From contig JAKBBA010000026.1 of NCBI GenBank assembly GCA_021808665.1, forward strand, positions 1 through 55,424: a stretch of DNA of 55,424 nt, in the 5' to 3' direction. Positions 38,690 to 47,570 of the stretch are shown piece by piece. Below the pieces are notes generated by a model. The model did no database searches. It saw only the letters and a program-made list of their open reading frames with translations, and had not been told where the DNA came from. The position numbers and the translations under genes were made by a program. How positions within the stretch are numbered: the first letter of the stretch is position 1; each line of letters opens with the position of its first letter. The stretch is from Actinomycetes bacterium. GTDB taxonomy: Bacteria > Actinomycetota > Acidimicrobiia > Acidimicrobiales > Palsa-688.

Positions 38690-40960
38690 ATGCTGACTGA
38701 TACGCCACACGGTGCCAACGACTCTGTGGGCGACGAGAGACGCTCAGGGGGCCACAGCGCCACTGGTGCTGACGGCGCAGCAGGTTCGCAGGGGTACGGG
38801 CTAATGGCGAGACTCGGAGCGTGGACAGGAGGTCATCTGAAGGCTGTTCTGGCCGTATGGCTGGTCGTGCTTATCGGGTTTGGTCTCTTTGCGCCATCGG
38901 TTGAGTCTTCTCTCGCTGGTGCAGGATGGCAGGATTCGACGAGCCAGTCCGTCGCAGCCCGAAACGTGATCGACAAGTACTTCGGTGGCCTTGGAGCAAC
39001 CGCTTTGCAGGTTGTGGTTGTGGATCACAACGCTCCTATAGCTTCCGACTCAGCGGCACAGACAGCCGTCGCCCGTGCAGAGGCCCTTCTTCGCTCCAAC
39101 CGGGACGTTTCCACCGTCGTCGGTCCCTCTCCCGGGCTGTCGCTTTCGGCGGACGGAAGGACAGCGATAATCACGGCTGGGGCTGCTGCCGGGCCGAACA
39201 CCATGGTGAAAGCAGCTGAGGCTCTCGCAGGGCCGATCGGGCGACTCGGGTCAAGCCGTGTCAGCGTTACCCTGACCGGTGACAGTGCACTATGGGCCAA
39301 CTTCAACTCGGCGAACCATTCGGCGATGATGCGGTCGGAGATGCTCTCCTGGCCGGTCACGCTGGCGATTCTCGCAATAGCCTTCGGGAGCATCGTCGCA
39401 GCCGGACTTCCATTGATGCTGACAATGGCTGGACTTTTGGTCGCAGCCGGTGCCCTGGTACTGGCTAACCACCTTGCCCCAGTGTCTATATGGGCTTTGA
39501 ACTTCGCTTTGATGTTCGCACTTGCGCTTGGTATCGACTACGCACTATTCCTAGTGGTCCGCTTCAGGGCTGCTCTGCATCGTCGCGCTGCGATGCCCGG
39601 TGACAGGGCGACATCGGTAGCCGCCGTCGCAGAGACCATGGCTACTGCCGGTAAGGCGGTGGCATTCTCGGCCCTGACTGTTCTTGGATCTCTCGCAGCC
39701 ATACTGATTGTCCCTAGCCCGGCCTTTCGCTCAATGGCTCTAGGGATCATGCTCTCGGTGGTAGCGGTCCTTGCTGCGACCCTCACTCTACTGCCGGCGG
39801 TGCTCGGTGCATTGGGTACCAAGGTCAATTCCGGTAGGCTACGACTTCGGCGCAGCAGTTCCGCTCGGGCCGGCGAGGGCTCCAGTTCTGCCGCCGCGCA
39901 CCCGCACGGACACAAATTCGAGCTCAAGCTTCACGGATGGGGGCGGGTCCTGTGGGCGCACCCTTGGCGAGCCGCAGCTGCGGGCCTCGTCGTCCTGATC
40001 GCCGCTGCCGTGCCTGTCATTGGACTCAGGACGTCGATGCCGTCAATAACCATCATCCCTTCCTCTGCGAACGCCCGAGTCGGCTACAACCAAGTTGTGG
40101 CGGCGTTCGGACCGGGCGCACCGGGAACACTTCAAGTGGTCGTCCCAGCGCCAGACAACAAGGCGGCCGTCGGCACTTTGGAGCATCTGCACGGCGTCGC
40201 CGGTGTCGTCGCCGGTCCGAGCGCTCATGGGTACACACTTGACAACGTGGTTCCTTCAAGCGGCCCATCGTCACCCGAGACGGGTGCCACCATTACCTCC
40301 ATGAGGAAGGTCCTGCCCGCCGGTAGTCTGGTGGGTGGCGCCGCAGCAGAGAACTTCGATCTCCAACACGCCCTTTCGAGCAGGACACCGCTGGTTCTGT
40401 CCATCCTCGCCGTGATGGGATTCCTGCTTCTCCTGCTTGCGCTCGGGGCGCCATTGGTCGCCGCAGCAGGCGTGGCCGTGACAGCTCTTTCGGTGGCTGG
40501 TGCGTTCGGAGTTGCACGTCTCACCTTCCAGGACGGCTATCTCTCCGGGCTTCTAGGGTTCACGCCGCAGGGCTTCGTCGACGCATGGGGTCCGCTGTTC
40601 TTCGGGGCGATGGTGTTCGGTGTGTCTATGGACTACACGCTGTTCCTCCTCTCCGCCGCCAAGGAGCGCTACGAAACCCACACCGACCCCGAACACGCCA
40701 TGGTGGGAGCGGTGGGGACGTCAGGGCGGGTGGTAGTTTCCGCGGCGGCCGTGATGATCGCCGTGTTCCTGACCTTCGCCCTGTCGGGACCCCTCGCCCC
40801 AAAGGAAATGGGAGTGATACTTGCTACCGCCGTTGCGCTTGACGCGTTCGTCGTGCGGATGGTGCTCCTCCCCGTGGTCCTACGTCTGGGTGGCCACAAG
40901 GCATGGCATCGTCCAAGGTGGCTTGCTAGCATCGTTCCTCACGTGAAGTTCTCGCACTGA
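38690..40960 (+). CDS. MMPL/RND-family membrane transporter
   Basis: ATG 38690 with AGGAG seven bases upstream gives 756 residues. A duplicated RND/MMPL layout is seen: helix 1 near residue 55, an extracellular loop of ~140 residues, then five helices including ALALGIDYALFLVVRFR. A second half repeats the plan with VFGVSMDYTLFLLSAAKERY. The GIDYALF and SMDYTLF motifs with central Asp are the proton-relay sites of MmpL proteins. It should export a lipid or hydrophobic compound. Control by a persulfide- or metal-sensing repressor is inferred from the shared operators. Confidence 0.88.
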   Translation: MLTDTPHGANDSVGDERRSGGHSATGADGAAGSQGYGLMARLGAWTGGHLKAVLAVWLVVLIGFGLFAPSVESSLAGAGWQDSTSQSVAARNVIDKYFGGLGATALQVVVVDHNAPIASDSAAQTAVARAEALLRSNRDVSTVVGPSPGLSLSADGRTAIITAGAAAGPNTMVKAAEALAGPIGRLGSSRVSVTLTGDSALWANFNSANHSAMMRSEMLSWPVTLAILAIAFGSIVAAGLPLMLTMAGLLVAAGALVLANHLAPVSIWALNFALMFALALGIDYALFLVVRFRAALHRRAAMPGDRATSVAAVAETMATAGKAVAFSALTVLGSLAAILIVPSPAFRSMALGIMLSVVAVLAATLTLLPAVLGALGTKVNSGRLRLRRSSSARAGEGSSSAAAHPHGHKFELKLHGWGRVLWAHPWRAAAAGLVVLIAAAVPVIGLRTSMPSITIIPSSANARVGYNQVVAAFGPGAPGTLQVVVPAPDNKAAVGTLEHLHGVAGVVAGPSAHGYTLDNVVPSSGPSSPETGATITSMRKVLPAGSLVGGAAAENFDLQHALSSRTPLVLSILAVMGFLLLLLALGAPLVAAAGVAVTALSVAGAFGVARLTFQDGYLSGLLGFTPQGFVDAWGPLFFGAMVFGVSMDYTLFLLSAAKERYETHTDPEHAMVGAVGTSGRVVVSAAAVMIAVFLTFALSGPLAPKEMGVILATAVALDAFVVRMVLLPVVLRLGGHKAWHRPRWLASIVPHVKFSH

Positions 40961-40984
40961 GACCTCGGTGGGTGACAACGACGT

Positions 40985-41596
40985 ATGGACGAAGAACTCG
41001 AAAAACACTGGGACGACAAGTACACCGACGGTGGAGCCGGGGTTAGCTGGTATCAAGACGACCCGGCAGTTTCCCTTGAGCTGATTGCGACAGTGTCCCC
41101 GTCGAGGTCCGAGGCGGTCATCGACGTCGGAGGAGGAGCCTCCCCCCTAGTGGGGAGGCTCCTCGCCCTCGATTACGTTGACGTCACCGTAATCGATATC
41201 TCTCGGGTGTCGCTCGCCCAGTCGGCGTCGCGCAACCGCTCTGACGGTCGGGTCACCTACATCCACGGAGACATTCTCGGCTGGGTTCCACAGCGTGAGT
41301 ACCGGTTGTGGCACGACCGGGCCGTCCTGCACTTTCTAACCGAACCCAGTGACGTAGATCGCTATCGCAAGGTTCTCGGGGAAGCCCTGGGAGTTGGTGG
41401 CACAGCCATAATCGGCGTCTTCTCCGACGACGGCCCACAGTACTGCTCCGGGCTGCCGGTCAGGCGTTACAGCCCCGTCGAACTAGCTGGCGTTCTGGGG
41501 GACCGCTTTGAGGTGGTCGCCCAGAGGCGTGAGCTTCACCGGACGCCGGCCGGCGCCGAGCAGGCTTTCACCTGGATCGCAGCTAAACGAACCTAA
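40985..41596 (+). CDS. class I SAM-dependent methyltransferase
   Basis: The 203-residue protein starts at ATG 40985, 24 bases after the MMPL stop. It has motif I AVIDVGGGASPLVGRLL (about residue 44), acidic motif II TVIDIS, HGDILGW, and LWHDRAVLHFLTE. It opens with a typical HWDDKYTDGGAGVSWYQDDP N terminus that is common in thiol/small-molecule methyltransferases. It is likely cotranscribed with the MMPL gene under the CstR-like operator. The acceptor is unknown. Confidence 0.82.
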   Translation: MDEELEKHWDDKYTDGGAGVSWYQDDPAVSLELIATVSPSRSEAVIDVGGGASPLVGRLLALDYVDVTVIDISRVSLAQSASRNRSDGRVTYIHGDILGWVPQREYRLWHDRAVLHFLTEPSDVDRYRKVLGEALGVGGTAIIGVFSDDGPQYCSGLPVRRYSPVELAGVLGDRFEVVAQRRELHRTPAGAEQAFTWIAAKRT

Positions 41597-41632
41597 CGGT
41601 GGGCGTCTAGAGCCTCACGGTCGAGGAGGGCT

Positions 41633-42445
41633 TCAACCTTCGAAGGCGCCGTGTCTGCCCGCCCCGGAGGCAAACAGGCTCGCCCCTTGCTGTGCTCCGG
41701 CGGCGAGTGACTGCCGTCCCAGCATGAATTCGAAGTCCATAGCGCCGGACTCGGAGTGCCCGTGTTGGTGATGCAAGGAGCGAAGGTCGTTTCGCAGGCA
41801 CGTCTGGGGAAACCCGCACAGTTGGCGTGCCAGGTCCTGGGCTGCTTTCAAAGTCGTTCCGGGTGGGACAACCCTGTTGGCCAGGCCGATCTGAGCCGCC
41901 TCAGTGGCGTCGACGGGTCGGCCGGTCAGGATCATGTCCGCTGCCCTGCTGGTTCCTATAAGCCTAGGCAGTCGCACCGTCCCACCGTCGATCAGAGGTA
42001 CCCCCCAGCGCCTGCAGAACACGCCGAACACAGCGTTCTCGGCTACGACGCGAAGGTCGCACCAAATGGCTAGCTCGAGACCTCCAGCGACGGCGTAGCC
42101 TTCAACGGCGGCTACGACAGGCTTTGAGAGGCTCATCCTGGTCGGTCCCATCGGCGCGTGGCCTGACGACCGCACCCGGTTTGCCCGACTTGTGCCGATT
42201 GCCTTCAAGTCCGCTCCAGCGCAGAACGAGCCTCCCTCCCCATAGAGTACGGCTACCGAGGTGGCGTCGTCTCCCTCGAATGCTTCGAAGGCCGCTGCAA
42301 GCTCATCCGACATCACCCCGTCGACTGCGTTGCGCCTATCAGGTCTGGCCATTACTACAGTCAGCACCGGACCGTCTCGAAGAACCCGGATCGACTGGTA
42401 GTCGGCGACAGTCCGCTCGCCGGGTTCAGGTGTATCGTGGGTCAC
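41633..42445 (-). CDS. enoyl-CoA hydratase/isomerase family protein (B)
   Basis: The 270-residue crotonase-fold protein starts at GTG 42445 with GGGAGGT upstream. Signatures are VMARPDRRNAVDG (about residue 32), VLYGEGGSFCAGADLKAIG (about 67) and VEGYAVAGGLELAIWCDLRVVAENAVFG (about 112). Glu/Asp placement near WGVPLIDGGTVRLPRL resembles hydratases of broad substrate range. It diverges from the sulfide:quinone oxidoreductase gene and converges on the methyltransferase gene. No operon partner indicates the substrate. Confidence 0.87.
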   Translation of the reverse strand: MTHDTPEPGERTVADYQSIRVLRDGPVLTVVMARPDRRNAVDGVMSDELAAAFEAFEGDDATSVAVLYGEGGSFCAGADLKAIGTSRANRVRSSGHAPMGPTRMSLSKPVVAAVEGYAVAGGLELAIWCDLRVVAENAVFGVFCRRWGVPLIDGGTVRLPRLIGTSRAADMILTGRPVDATEAAQIGLANRVVPPGTTLKAAQDLARQLCGFPQTCLRNDLRSLHHQHGHSESGAMDFEFMLGRQSLAAGAQQGASLFASGAGRHGAFEG

Positions 42446-42527
42446 CTAATACCTCCCGTGGACGACCATACCCGCTACGAGGCGACAAGGCTTGTGACGC
42501 TTCGCCGAAACTTGTTTCCCCACCTGC

Positions 42528-42565
42528 TTGACAGATCTTCCTGTACGGGACACAATGTTCGTACA
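42528..42565 (+). promoter_or_regulatory. sqr promoter with overlapping inverted repeat
   Basis: TTGACA (42528-42533), a 17-base spacer and CACAAT (42551-42556) form a good vegetative promoter. TGTACG (42542-42547) and CGTACA (42560-42565) make a 6-bp inverted repeat with a 12-base gap that spans the -10 box, a likely repressor site. It does not match the CsoR-type operators. Confidence 0.6.
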
Positions 42566-42608
42566 TTTGTCGGTTTCGCCGATAGCCGTGTACCAGGGGA
42601 GGAACCTT

Positions 42609-43817
42609 ATGCCAGACAGCACCCGACATCGCATTCTCATAGTCGGAGGGGGAACCGCTGGGATCAGCATCGCCGCCAGGCTTGTCAAGGCGGGGGAGCG
42701 GGACGTCGCGGTGATCGAGCCGTCCGACGTTCACTACTACCAGCCCCTGTGGACGCTAGTCGGAGCCGGGTGCGCCAAGATAGAGCAGACTGTCAGACCC
42801 GAACTGTCGGTGATGCCGAAAGGGGTTTCTTGGATCAAGGACCGAGCAGCCGATGTGGACCCGGATTCCCAGAGCGTCGGACTCGAGTCCGGCCGCTCCG
42901 TCGGATACGACTTCCTTGTCGTTTGTCCCGGGATCGCACTCGACTGGGACCGGTTGCCCGGGTCGGCCGAGACGTTGGGTTCCAACGGGGTGTCGAGCAA
43001 CTACCAAGTCGACCTCGCCCCCAAGACGTGGGAGATGATCCAAGGCATGCGACGCGGGACTGCCGTGTTCACGATGCCGTCAGGGCCGATCAAGTGCGCC
43101 GGAGCACCGCAGAAGATCGCCTACCTTGCCTGCGACTGGTGGCGCAAACAGGGCGTACTATCGGATATCAAAGTTGTGCTTTTGCTTCCCACGCCGGCGA
43201 TGTTCGGTGTTCCGGAGTTCTCCAGGGTCTTGGACGGCGTAGCCGCCCGATACGGTATCGACGTGCGCCTCTGTCACGAGGCCGTGGAGGTCCACCCTGA
43301 GGTCAAGGAGCTCGTAGTAGCGGACCGCTCGGACGGGGGGGACCACAAGTTCACGCTCGGCTACGACTTTGCTCATCTCGTTCCGCCGCAAAGCGCTCCT
43401 GCTTGGATCAAGAGGGGTCCGCTCGCTGACCCGGCCAACCCGGCTGGCTACGTCGAGATCGACAAGAACACGATGCGCCATGTGCGCTATCCGAACGTGT
43501 TCAGCCTCGGCGACGCCGGGTCGTCGCCGAACTCCAAGACCGGAGCGGCAGTGCGCAAACAAGCTCCAGTGGTGGTCGACAACCTCCGAGCTGTCATGGC
43601 CGGCAAAGATCCCAAAGCAAGCTACGACGGTTACGCGTCGTGCCCCCTAACGACAGCGCGTAACAAGATGCTCCTCGCTGAGTTCGACTACACGATGAAA
43701 CCCCACCCGACGATCCCGGTGATCGACACCAAAAAAGAACGCTACGACATGTGGCTTCTCAAGCGTTACGGGCTTCCTTTCCTATACTGGAACCTGATGC
43801 TGAAAGGGAAAGCCTGA
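42609..43817 (+). CDS. sqr: type II sulfide:quinone oxidoreductase (SQR)
   Basis: ATG 42609 with GGGGAGGAA upstream gives 402 residues. The FAD-binding N terminus is ILIVGGGTAGISIAARL. The redox cysteines are Cys163 in IKCAGAPQKIAYL and Cys345 in YASCPLTTA, both hallmarks of type II (SQOR-like) enzymes. A second nucleotide-binding GDAG motif is near residue 301. It oxidises sulfide to persulfide or polysulfide at the membrane and passes electrons to quinone. The neighbouring CstR-like repressor and Cys-rich peptide support sulfide handling. Confidence 0.9.
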   Translation: MPDSTRHRILIVGGGTAGISIAARLVKAGERDVAVIEPSDVHYYQPLWTLVGAGCAKIEQTVRPELSVMPKGVSWIKDRAADVDPDSQSVGLESGRSVGYDFLVVCPGIALDWDRLPGSAETLGSNGVSSNYQVDLAPKTWEMIQGMRRGTAVFTMPSGPIKCAGAPQKIAYLACDWWRKQGVLSDIKVVLLLPTPAMFGVPEFSRVLDGVAARYGIDVRLCHEAVEVHPEVKELVVADRSDGGDHKFTLGYDFAHLVPPQSAPAWIKRGPLADPANPAGYVEIDKNTMRHVRYPNVFSLGDAGSSPNSKTGAAVRKQAPVVVDNLRAVMAGKDPKASYDGYASCPLTTARNKMLLAEFDYTMKPHPTIPVIDTKKERYDMWLLKRYGLPFLYWNLMLKGKA

Positions 43818-43835
43818 AATGACTGTGGAGATGCC

Positions 43836-44006
43836 ATGTGCCGCGCGGTGAAATGCCGGACCTGCGGTAAGACGACCTGGGCTGGCTGCGGCGAACACGT
43901 CGAGCAGGTTCTCGGCTCGGTACCGATCGACGAACGCTGCCAAGGTCACGGCAAGGCGGAAGCAACAGGTGGTAGCTGGCTGAAGGGTCTGTTGAGGCGG
44001 GCCTGA
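43836..44006 (+). CDS. small Cys-rich protein (56 residues)
   Basis: ATG 43836 with GGAG five bases upstream opens a 56-residue protein, MCRAVKCRTCGKTTWAGCGE and on to HVEQVLGSVPIDERCQGH. Five cysteines (CxxC near residue 7, plus others) and two His suggest a zinc-binding knuckle. Short proteins with this MCR...CGKTTWAGCG pattern are widespread in Actinobacteria with no assigned function. It lies 18 bases after sqr in the same direction, so it may be cotranscribed. Confidence 0.75.
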   Translation: MCRAVKCRTCGKTTWAGCGEHVEQVLGSVPIDERCQGHGKAEATGGSWLKGLLRRA

Positions 44007-44038
44007 ACGGCGCCACCCGGATATCCCCGGCACATCTC

Positions 44039-44881
44039 ATGCCTTTTACACGTCTGAATCGACGCAGCGGCGAGCCGCTATGGGTCCAGATCCTCACCGA
44101 CCTTGAGACCAGATTGGACGCGGGGGAGTTCGAGGAGCGCTTCCCGAGTGACGTCGAGCTGACAAGCCGTTACAACGTCAGTCGCCAAACCGTGAGGGAG
44201 GCGGTCCGCCGGCTTCAGCAGGACGGTCGCCTTGACCGCAGCCGCGGCCGCGGGACGTTCGTCCGTCCTCGCTCCCTTGAGCAGACCCTTGGAACGATCT
44301 ACAGTTTGTATCGCTCTGCCGAGGAGCAGGGCTTCGCGCAGGAAAGCGTCGTTCGGTTCTTGGAGGAGAGAACCGATCCCAAAGCGGCGGAGGCACTGGG
44401 ATGCCACCCCGACGAGCCGCTTGTCTACCTGGAGCGTCTTCGACTGATCGACGGGAGCCCCGTCGTCTTGGACTGCTCCTGGCTTCCTAAGAGGATAGCT
44501 GCGCCGATATTCGAGGCCGACTTCCACAGGACCGCTTTGTATTTCGAGTTGGAGTCCCGATGCTCTATAAGACCGGATTCGGGATGGGAGCACGTAGCCC
44601 CTGTGATGCCGACGGCGGTACAGCGCGAGCTGTTGGGGATCCGGCCTCGGGTTCCAGCCTACGGTATCGAGCGACTCGCATGCCAGGGGGATCTCCGGGT
44701 CGAGTGGCGCCACGGAGTGATACGAGCAGACCGGTTCTCGTTCGTTACCAGGTGGTCCGGCGGGCGGGTCGCTGCGGCCTTCGAAGCGCCCCCGCGCTGG
44801 GTTGCGGATCAGGTCGCCTCGGAGGAGGTATTCGTGGGTGACGGCGAAGTGTCAGGTGCCCCCGAACTGTCAGGTGCTTGA
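44039..44881 (+). CDS. GntR-family regulator, HutC/UTRA subfamily
   Basis: The 280-residue protein has an N-terminal winged helix (LWVQILTDLETRLDAGEF, then FPSDVELTSRYNVSRQTVREAVRRLQQDGRLDRSRGRGTFV cut across residues 35-75). A UTRA ligand domain spans about 95-240, with EEQGFAQESVVRFLEE and DEPLVYLERLRLIDGSPVVLD. HutC-type regulators respond to small metabolites such as histidine derivatives, sugars or fatty acids. It is the only GntR regulator in the window and could be considered for the CATACC motif, but it is more than 25 kb away. It converges on the GNAT gene, overlapping it by 12 bases. Confidence 0.87.
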   Translation: MPFTRLNRRSGEPLWVQILTDLETRLDAGEFEERFPSDVELTSRYNVSRQTVREAVRRLQQDGRLDRSRGRGTFVRPRSLEQTLGTIYSLYRSAEEQGFAQESVVRFLEERTDPKAAEALGCHPDEPLVYLERLRLIDGSPVVLDCSWLPKRIAAPIFEADFHRTALYFELESRCSIRPDSGWEHVAPVMPTAVQRELLGIRPRVPAYGIERLACQGDLRVEWRHGVIRADRFSFVTRWSGGRVAAAFEAPPRWVADQVASEEVFVGDGEVSGAPELSGA

Positions 44882-45604
44882 GTCACCGGTCGCCCCGCTG
44901 GTCAACAACAGGCTGTAGGAGACGAACTTCTCGCCGCTGCGGCTCGTCACCTCGCTCCCCGCTGTCCAACCGAGAGCATCGTAGAAGCTGCGCGCTGCCA
45001 TGTCGGGTGGTGTCACCAGAACCAACTTGCCCAGTCCTTCAGAGCGGGCAAGTTCGACCGTCCGGTCGACAAGAGCCCGCCCCGCCCCAGAGCGTTGCAG
45101 CGCCGGGTCAACCATCAGGTGTGTTATCTCCCCGATCCGCGAACCGCTGGCTGGTGAGGGGGCACTGGGCGTGCCAGAACCCCTCCGGTCCAGGGTGAAC
45201 CTAGCCCGGAGGTGACGCCACAGGGCGCGTGAATAGCGTCCGGACCTTGTGACGGCGAGCTCGTAGGCGAGTCGGGGCCGGGTCGCTGCTGAAGCTACCA
45301 TCCTCGCCGCCAGCTTTGGTCCTGACTGGGTGAGCATCGACTTGTAGTGCGAGGCGGGATCCAGCGACCCGAGCATCACGCCTACCAGGCGCCCTTCGCG
45401 GTCCCTCGCTGCCAGAGCCAGACCGCAGGGGCTGCGGACCCAGGCGCGGTGGTACTCGGCGAGAAAGCCGGGCCCGAAGCGAGCCAGGAACTCCATCCCC
45501 AGGGTGGCCTGGTGGATGAGGGCCGACTGGTCGCACTCCGAGGCCTCCATAGGGCCAACTTCCAGCTCGTAGCGGGCCCTGTCGATGCCCGACGCGTCAG
45601 TCAA
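44870..45604 (-). CDS. GNAT family N-acetyltransferase
   Basis: TTG 45604, with AAGG upstream, starts just inside the end of the methyltransferase gene and gives 244 residues; ATG 45550 is an alternative that would lose the first strand. GNAT motif A is THLMVDPALQRSGAGRALVDRTVELA, which contains Q-R-S-G-A-G for acetyl-CoA binding, followed by motif B LVTPPDMAARSFYDALGW. An acyl group is transferred to an unknown amine. It sits ~9 bases behind the methyltransferase gene, so the two are probably one operon. Confidence 0.8.
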   Translation of the reverse strand: MTDASGIDRARYELEVGPMEASECDQSALIHQATLGMEFLARFGPGFLAEYHRAWVRSPCGLALAARDREGRLVGVMLGSLDPASHYKSMLTQSGPKLAARMVASAATRPRLAYELAVTRSGRYSRALWRHLRARFTLDRRGSGTPSAPSPASGSRIGEITHLMVDPALQRSGAGRALVDRTVELARSEGLGKLVLVTPPDMAARSFYDALGWTAGSEVTSRSGEKFVSYSLLLTSGATGDSST

Positions 45605-45612
45605 GCAGACCT

Positions 45613-46347
45613 TCAGGCCGAGCTGTTCGGCCGAAGACGGCCGGCGACGAACGCTGCCTCTGCGACGACCCGCCCCGAATCGAACACCTCGAAACCGGCC
45701 GCTGCGAGCATCGACTCCCACGAAGACATCGGCTCAGGGCATTCTTGGCGGGCGACGAGCATCTTCCATGCGTTCTTGGCTATCCGCCACCAGCCGGCCG
45801 GCCCACGCTTGGCTATCGACCTTACCTTACCGGCGATGATCTGGCGCCCTTGGGCGTCGCCTGTCAAACCGAACATCATGTCTCCCACGACTATGCGACC
45901 GCCGGGGCGCAACCACCCGGCGCAGCGGCCGAGAAGCTCGACTTTCTCGGGGTGGCGCAAGTGGTGCAACGCGTAGTTCGACACGATCACGTCGACACTA
46001 GTGTCGGGCAGCCGGAGCGCCTGCAGTGTGCTCAGCTGGGTGTTTACGTTGCTCAGACCCTGGTCGGCAGCCCGGTCCTGGAGGATGCGCAGCATGTCGG
46101 AGCTGAAGTCCACGGCCAGAACCGAGCGCGCTTCGGGAGCTAGCTTCAGGGCAACTTGACCGCTGCCAGATCCGAGGTCGACGACGTCCAGGTCCGCCAC
46201 CGGTGCCGCCTTGTCGCAGACAGCGGCGGTAACCTTCTCCAGGCCGGGCATAGCGGAGTGATCCCAGCTTTCCGCCCGGCGGTTCCAAGTCCGGCTCTGG
46301 AACCCGGTCCGCCGGTCGGGGGCCTGTACCGATCGAAGATCTTTCAC
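45613..46347 (-). CDS. class I SAM-dependent methyltransferase
   Basis: The 244-residue protein (GTG 46347) has motif I DVVDLGSGSGQVALKLA (about residue 54), motif II VLAVDFSSDML, VDVIVSNYALHHLRHPEKVELL and LRPGGRIVVGDMMFG, a UbiE/type 11 methyltransferase pattern. The trailing SIAKRGPAGWWRIAKNAWKM helix-rich part is shared by actinobacterial relatives of unknown acceptor. The GNAT gene follows on the same strand. Confidence 0.82.
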   Translation of the reverse strand: MKDLRSVQAPDRRTGFQSRTWNRRAESWDHSAMPGLEKVTAAVCDKAAPVADLDVVDLGSGSGQVALKLAPEARSVLAVDFSSDMLRILQDRAADQGLSNVNTQLSTLQALRLPDTSVDVIVSNYALHHLRHPEKVELLGRCAGWLRPGGRIVVGDMMFGLTGDAQGRQIIAGKVRSIAKRGPAGWWRIAKNAWKMLVARQECPEPMSSWESMLAAAGFEVFDSGRVVAEAAFVAGRLRPNSSA

Positions 46348-46429
46348 ACCTCCAAACTAGTTGGTCGGCCGACGCGGCGGGCTTAGCCTCCGCTGAAAGT
46401 GGGCGAGAAGCAGTTGCAGTCGAGCGCCA

Positions 46430-47533
46430 TTACGGGCCCGATGGTGCTCCGGGGCAGCTACCCACCAGCGGCACGCTCTCAGCCCCGCTCACCAAAGACG
46501 CGACCGGGCCCTGCGAGCTTGCGAGAGCCCCGAGCTGGGAGGTCGACACGGCGGCCCCGTCGAGGTACTTTTCCAAGAATGCGACGGTGACAGAGCGGGC
46601 GACCAGCAGCTCCGGGCCGACCGGGGCGCTGTAAGCAGAAAGGTGGGTGGCGGCTGGGATCGCAAGGTAATACCGGGGTTGGGGTGCTCCGTCGTAGATC
46701 TGCTCGCTGCAAGCGGGGAAGTTCACCGGGTCCGCGCCCCCTTGGACCACGAGGATCGGCGGCGATCCGTGAGCGAAGTAGCTGTCGCCGAACGGGGTCC
46801 ACTCCGCCCCGGAGAGGATGACAGCGGCCTTTATGCGAGCGTCCATGCAGCAGGCTCCAGCCGCCGCTGCGACGCTGACGTCCCCCCCGTCGGACTGGCC
46901 GGCGACCGCTACCTTGGTGGGGTCGACCAGACCGGAAATGGAAGCTGGAACATACGGGGAACCCCCGACGAAGTCGGTGATCACCTGGGAGAGCTCAGAA
47001 GGGTGGTTCACCATGTCGTACTCGACGAGAGGCGAGCTGGGGAGAGTGTCGGGGTAGCTGACCTCCGCTACGACGAACCCGGCGGCTGCCCAGGTGCTGA
47101 TCAGCGGAAGGTACACGGCAGGGTCGATGTCGAAACCCGGAGAGAAGACCACCAGCCCGAAGCGTTCCGACCCCGACGCCACCTGAGGGTACAGAACGGT
47201 AGTCGGCAACGCCACCGTCGCCCCGCTGAGGTTGTGACCTTGGATGGAAAGATCAGCCGTCGCCACGGTGTAGGTCTGAGCGGTAGGGCTCGTGGTGGGA
47301 GGCGATGTCGGGGGGATCGACGACGCTGTCGTGGCAGAGACGGTCGTAGCGGTCGAAGTGGGCAGGCTGGTACCGGTGTCAGCTTGGCCAGTGCCGACCG
47401 GAGCGGGCCTCTCAGTGCGAGCGCTCGTCGTGGCCGGCGAAGAATGGTACTGATCTACCAGGACCAGTCCCGCTAGCGCTAAGGCCGTGACCGCGAGTAG
47501 CAGCCTGACCCGGTTCTCCCGTGAGGACCGCAT
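46430..47533 (-). CDS. exported alpha/beta hydrolase (chlorophyllase/lipase-like)
   Basis: The 367-residue protein has an N-terminal signal or anchor (RLLLAVTALALAGLVLV) and a long Ser/Thr/Pro linker to about residue 85. An alpha/beta hydrolase domain then has FGLVVFSPGFD, VAVAGQSDGGDVSVAA (nucleophile Ser in GQSDG), VVQGGADP and AATHLSAY (His). It resembles actinobacterial secreted dienelactone/chlorophyllase-like lipases. The YceI-domain gene just upstream on the same strand is also exported. Confidence 0.82.
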   Translation of the reverse strand: MRSSRENRVRLLLAVTALALAGLVLVDQYHSSPATTSARTERPAPVGTGQADTGTSLPTSTATTVSATTASSIPPTSPPTTSPTAQTYTVATADLSIQGHNLSGATVALPTTVLYPQVASGSERFGLVVFSPGFDIDPAVYLPLISTWAAAGFVVAEVSYPDTLPSSPLVEYDMVNHPSELSQVITDFVGGSPYVPASISGLVDPTKVAVAGQSDGGDVSVAAAAGACCMDARIKAAVILSGAEWTPFGDSYFAHGSPPILVVQGGADPVNFPACSEQIYDGAPQPRYYLAIPAATHLSAYSAPVGPELLVARSVTVAFLEKYLDGAAVSTSQLGALASSQGPVASLVSGAESVPLVGSCPGAPSGP

Positions 47534-47570
47534 CTCAACAACCTAGCCTGGCCGCCTCGTGAGCCCGGGG

